From: Cyanophora paradoxa
Taxonomy: Eukaryota > Glaucocystophyceae > Cyanophorales > Cyanophoraceae
Reading direction: 5' to 3'
Assembly (NCBI GenBank): GCA_004431415.1
Contig: QPMI01000395.1
Span: 434,001 to 498,000 of the forward strand
DNA: 64,000 nt
In this document: positions 60,020 to 64,000 of the stretch, piece by piece
How positions within the stretch are numbered: the first letter of the stretch is position 1
Layout: each line of letters opens with the position of its first letter
The notes under the pieces: generated by a model
Seen by the model: only the letters and a program-made list of their open reading frames with translations
Database searches by the model: none
Told to the model about the DNA's origin: nothing
Translations under genes and position numbers: made by a program

Positions 60020-63000
60020 TTATAATTCGAGGAACTTGAGCTTCACCTGGACTTCCTCGCCGCAGACCTCTTCGAACATCTCCTGCATCCGCTCCAAGGC
60101 GGGCTTCGACGATTTCGGGAGCTCCTCGATGATCGCTTCCACCTGGGCGACGCTTCTGATTAAACGCTAGCACTCGCGTGCACATGCTTATATAATTACT
60201 AGCGCGCGCACGCGATATATTATATATATACATATATATGTATTGTCTATAGCTATCATGCTTGAAATGTTTTTAATTAATCCATCACAAGTTCGTGCTC
60301 GTAATCACCCTGTGCACTTCGGGGCTGTGTAGGCCAAGTTCTGCCTTGAATACCTCCAGCACAATCTGATTGTATGCGTGCATATGCATGAGCGCTCTTT
60401 CAGCCTTCAAATAAATAAATAGTGCTCGAGGAATGTCCTTCCGCGCTTCGAATTCACTCTACATTTTGTATTGCGAACGCACCATGAGAATCTTTCGTGC
60501 GTGCTCGTAGTCGGCTTGGATGCGATGCACCTCGGCGATCTCGAGGTACGTGCGCGCCGTCTCGACGTGCAGCTCTCCGTACAACGCCCGCTGGATTCGG
60601 AGCGCTTCCTGCGGAGAAATTCCGTTTATTAGACGCCCTAGGGTGGTAGCTAAGGAGGAGTGCAATTTGTATAGAAGCGCGGGGGAGAAATTCCACAATT
60701 TAGAGGCCGGTAGCTAAGGAACAGTGCCGCAGTGCAACGTATGTAGAAGCGGACCTCGAAATGGTCCATAGCGTATTTGAAGTGGGGCAGTTTTCCTTTC
60801 TCTTGTGCGAAACTCTTGCCGTAGTTTCGGTGGACGAGGGCCACTTCGTAGTGGTGGGGGCCGAACAGTCGCTTCGCAATTTTGAGCGTTTCCTGCGGAC
60901 CGATCGCGAATGTTCGATTCAGTGTCAGTTTCATGACCAGTGTCGGTTTCGCGGCTAGCTTCAGTAGGAATTGAAAGTTTTATATATTGCACCTCATACT
61001 TGTCCTTAGACTTCTCCGTCTCGCCCAGCGTTTCGTACACGAAGGCGAGGTCGCCATTTATGGCCGCGAACACCTTATCTTCCACCTTGATCACTTTCTT
61101 GTGCTGCTCGAGCGCATTCTGCTCGAGCGTATGCGTTAGCGATAGATTAAATTTAGCGTGTAGGCGGTTTTGCGTTTCATTTTGGAGTCCGTGGGTGAAT
61201 CCGAAAGCACCTCGAGTGTGGATTTCGCGTCATTGAAGAAGCCGAGATCGACTTGCGAGAGTGCCACGCGGCGCATCGCCTCCGGAACGCTGGAGTCCGT
61301 GGGACCAAGATGCGTTCGCCGAGCTTCTACGTTCTCCTGCGATTGAAAAGCACAGTTCAATGAAAATATCGCGATCAAAATGGTAGACACCGAACAGAGC
61401 TGGCTCAATTTCGAATTCTTTGCACCTTACGAAGTTTCAGGCGAGTGTGCTTGTTAATGTGTACCTGTTTGAAAAGGTCATCGGGAAACGCACCCGGAAG
61501 AGATATCGATTTCAACATTTATTTATACATGTACAGTCGCACCCGAGCGAGTCGCTCTTTGGCCTCGGTAAATTCAATGACGAGCCTTTTGCGTTCCGAC
61601 GGGTCCCGCTCGTATTCGGTCGACTTGTTAAAGGCTTCGATATCGCGGTGGCGTGCGAGAACCTCCTCCTGCATGCGCAATTCCAAGTTAACGTTGCGGC
61701 TGCAGAATCTAAGAGGTTTTCTTTATCGAGGCACGCGCACCACGGCAATTCGGCGGCTCGAGTTGGGATAGTTCATGTGGATAAGGATGTTGTACGCAGA
61801 CGCCATGTGGTCAGCGGTTACATCGGGACCGGCCGCGGGGCCGACGAGGGCGAGCTTGTACTGCTTCGCCATCTGCACATGCCGGGGGTGCATTGGCCGC
61901 CGAATCGCGATCGCACACGTGCGCGTGCGCCGTGCGATGAATTGTCGGCGACATGTACCTCTGGCGACATGCGTCCGGTGCAAGTCCACAGCGCGATGAC
62001 CTCGTATTCGTCCAGGACCGAGAATACCGCTTCAAACAACACCCAAGCTTCAGAATGTATTTTAGATTCGCCCTTAACGGGCGCCGCGCACTGGGATCAA
62101 GAAGGAGCTCGACGAGCTTGTCGGCCGCCCGCTTTTCCAGCGTGGACTCCAGCTCGTGCAGGGACTCAGCGACGCCCCATGCCGCTTCCGCGTCTTCTGT
62201 CGCGAGCTCCATTTGCTCCCGGAGCTTCTCGAGTTTCGGCTTGTCCAGGCCGGCGCCGGCCCTTGCGTACGCCCACGTCGCCTCCTCCGCGCGGCGCTCC
62301 GGACTGCATTCGGTTCTCTTCGACTTGAAGAAGTCTCCCAGAAGCTCGTGCATTGCCTTGCGCTTCGGGGTCGGCTTCTCCTGCGACCCGAGGTCCCACA
62401 GCTCCTCCACCGCCTCTCGCGACGCCAAGTGGAAGAAGCCGAACAGCTCGCCTGCAGCATTATGTAAGGAATTAAAGAGAAAACTGAACATCATCATTGC
62501 GGCGCGGGTGCCAAGCTTAAGAGCCATCATTCGCAAACACTGCGCATATGCATGCATGCCTTTCTCGATGAGAATGCGTTTCAGATCGGCCCACATGACA
62601 GAGAACGCCATCTGCGAAATTGCAATCTCCAATGAGAAATAGTAAATATTAATGCCACCTTGAGATTAAGACTTGATCGTGGAATATTAATAATGCCTGC
62701 ACGCGCGCACGGAAGACGGTCCAGACCCGCCCGGCTCTCCAACGTGCAGAAACCCCATGAGCTCCGACTCGGCCTAATTATCATCGATATCAAGATCAGT
62801 ACTAGTGGTCCGTATCCAGGCCTAGGGTAACGTTTAAGCGCTGCATCGCGGTTCGAATTCGAACCTCACTCAAAAAAACGACGCACGATTCCTCGGCGGG
62901 ACAGTGCGATGCACGAGGTCGAGTACTCGACCAGCGCGTCCCCGTGGCGGTTTGCAAGGCGGCGCAGGATGTGTACAAAGAGCTGTTTCGAGTCTCGACA

Positions 63001-64000
63001 GCCGAGGTACGTCTTGACGTCTGCCTCCAGACGGGCGTGAATGGAAATCATGGACAGTTCCTCCATCATCGTCTGCAGGAAAAGCTGCGCATACCCCCGC
63101 AATCAAAGAACGATATCGATCATTGCAAAAATGCGCATAATTTATAAGCAGCATCGTCCTGTTGCAGCTGGGGCTATATATATATATATATATATACCAG
63201 TTGCGCACCGGATTCTTGCAAGCGGGCGCGGCCGCTATCTTTTTGCGGAGGTCGCTTGGCAGATCAGGCTTCTCCAGCTGCTGCTTGATGATTCCGTCGA
63301 GTATGAGCTCTGTCTGGGATGGCTGGCCTTTCGGCATCTCCAGCATCTGCACCTGCACCTTGATGTTCGCCTTCTCGAGCGCTGCGCTCAGGGCTGCGCT
63401 TGGTAGGCCAGAGACGATGACTCGCAGCTTCTTGCTGGCTTGCGGAAGCCAGGAGAGGTTGAGCGCAGACGGACCGCCCTGCAGCTGGTCGATTCCATCT
63501 ATGACCAGAACAGTGCGTCCGGGCCGGTCGTCGTCTTTCGCGATGTCCTCGAGGAACAGTCGGAGCATCACGGCCACGGCGACCTCGTCCGATGAAGGCG
63601 TTTCGCTGGTGTACGCCATCCCCTTCTTCCCCGCGTCCGGCCACATGGCGACAATCTCCTCGCTGATGTGCTGGTAAATGTTTCGAAGAAATGCGCTCCC
63701 ATCTGAGCTCCCGATGAAGTGCGCGATGACGAGCTCTTCGCGATCGGCTGGAGCATTCTTCGCCCTATCTTCAACCCAATTCGCGAGAAGCGCTGAGTGA
63801 AAAATAATTACGTCAGCTGGATACCGGGCTCCAACCGCAGATCTAGAGCCAGATGCACCGCTCTTTCCGCATCCATTGTCGCCGGTCACGACCAGAATTT
63901 CGGACTGCGCAGAGCCTTCCGCCTCCGCCCCGCCCGCCGCATACGAATTGAGAAGATCGAATTGGACTTCGTCTTTGACGAAGACGCGCTGGAGGCGATA
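60020..64000 (-). CDS. Nephrocystin-3-like P-loop NTPase with TPR repeats (5' end outside the window)
   Basis: The first exon (64000-63859) reads in from the edge and ends in a Walker A motif, VTGDNGCGKS. A 66-nt intron splits the motif, and splicing gives KSALLANWVEDRAKN, a pattern typical of the nephrocystin-3/NACHT group. Exon 2 (63792-63209) has HFIGSSDGSAFLRN, the Walker B-like TVLVIDGIDQL and RVIVSGLPS. The next exon (from 63084) starts LFLQTMMEELSMI after KNP. Helical segments and TPR-type repeats follow (RIQRALYGELHVETARTYLE, KIAKRLFGPHHYEVALVHRN). The last exon ends VQVKLKFLEL at TAA 60020. Nephrocystin-3 acts at the ciliary inversin compartment in animals, and related STAND NTPases occur in many protists. 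Introns here are more AT-rich than elsewhere. Several internal exon ends between 62.9 and 60.4 kb are not resolved. Confidence 0.75.
63173..63197. repeat. TA dinucleotide repeat in an intron
   Basis: About twelve TA units lie inside the intron that begins GTGCGCAACTGG after KNP of the nephrocystin-3-like gene. Confidence 0.9.

Noticed and set aside
63173-63197. TATA box
   Set aside because: It is a TA dinucleotide repeat inside an intron, not upstream of a gene start.

Overview
This is nuclear DNA from a GC-rich, intron-rich single-celled eukaryote. Evidence: densely packed genes split by mostly 50-90 nt introns with GTGCG(C/T) 5' splice sites and GCAG 3' ends, many apparent GC-AG introns, and eukaryote-only families (YIPF4-type Yip1 protein, DUS4-type tRNA-dihydrouridine synthase, TRAF-like RING protein, nephrocystin-3-like protein). 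The nephrocystin-3-like and EF-hand genes suggest a ciliated cell. The style fits a haptophyte, pelagophyte or similar alga, but the window does not settle this. There are no bacterial operons, tRNAs, rRNAs or CRISPR arrays.

Layout. (1) 1-27.5 kb, minus: one giant gene for a probable surface or secreted protein built from Ig/BACON-like beta-sandwich repeats. Its centre is a seven-copy tandem array of a 2,519-bp unit (775 residues, three short introns per unit). (2) 28-34.8 kb, minus: an EF-hand protein with a long charged and disordered tail. (3) 35.1-36.05 kb, plus: YIPF4 homologue. It converges on (4) 36.07-38.03 kb, minus: DUS4-like tRNA-dihydrouridine synthase in 13 exons. (5) 38.5-39.8 kb, plus: TRAF-type RING finger/coiled-coil protein. 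(6) 40.65-41.9 kb, minus: unrecognised protein. (7) 42-45 kb: very GC-rich DNA with at most a poorly defined gene. (8) 45.1-53.7 kb, plus: one gene carrying four divergent copies of an unrecognised ~170-residue module, followed by about twenty 22-residue repeats encoded by a 66-bp minisatellite. (9) 53.7-56.1 kb: repeat-rich spacer with a possible inverted-repeat element. (10) 56.1-57.1 kb, plus: small CX9C/CX10C protein. (11) 57.7-59.3 kb, plus: Pro/Ala-rich protein with apparent homopolymer frameshifts. (12) 60.0-64.0 kb, minus: nephrocystin-3-like NTPase/TPR protein, 5' end outside the window.

The most unusual signal is in the introns of genes 2-4. Many carry a GTACCCC or GGGGTAC box close to a splice site, and three introns carry complementary boxes at both ends, so that the intron could fold back and bring its splice sites together. 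This could be an intron-definition signal or the remains of the inverted repeats of intron-generating elements. Exon joins were deduced by keeping the frame and, where possible, by comparison with remembered family patterns; none has transcript support.
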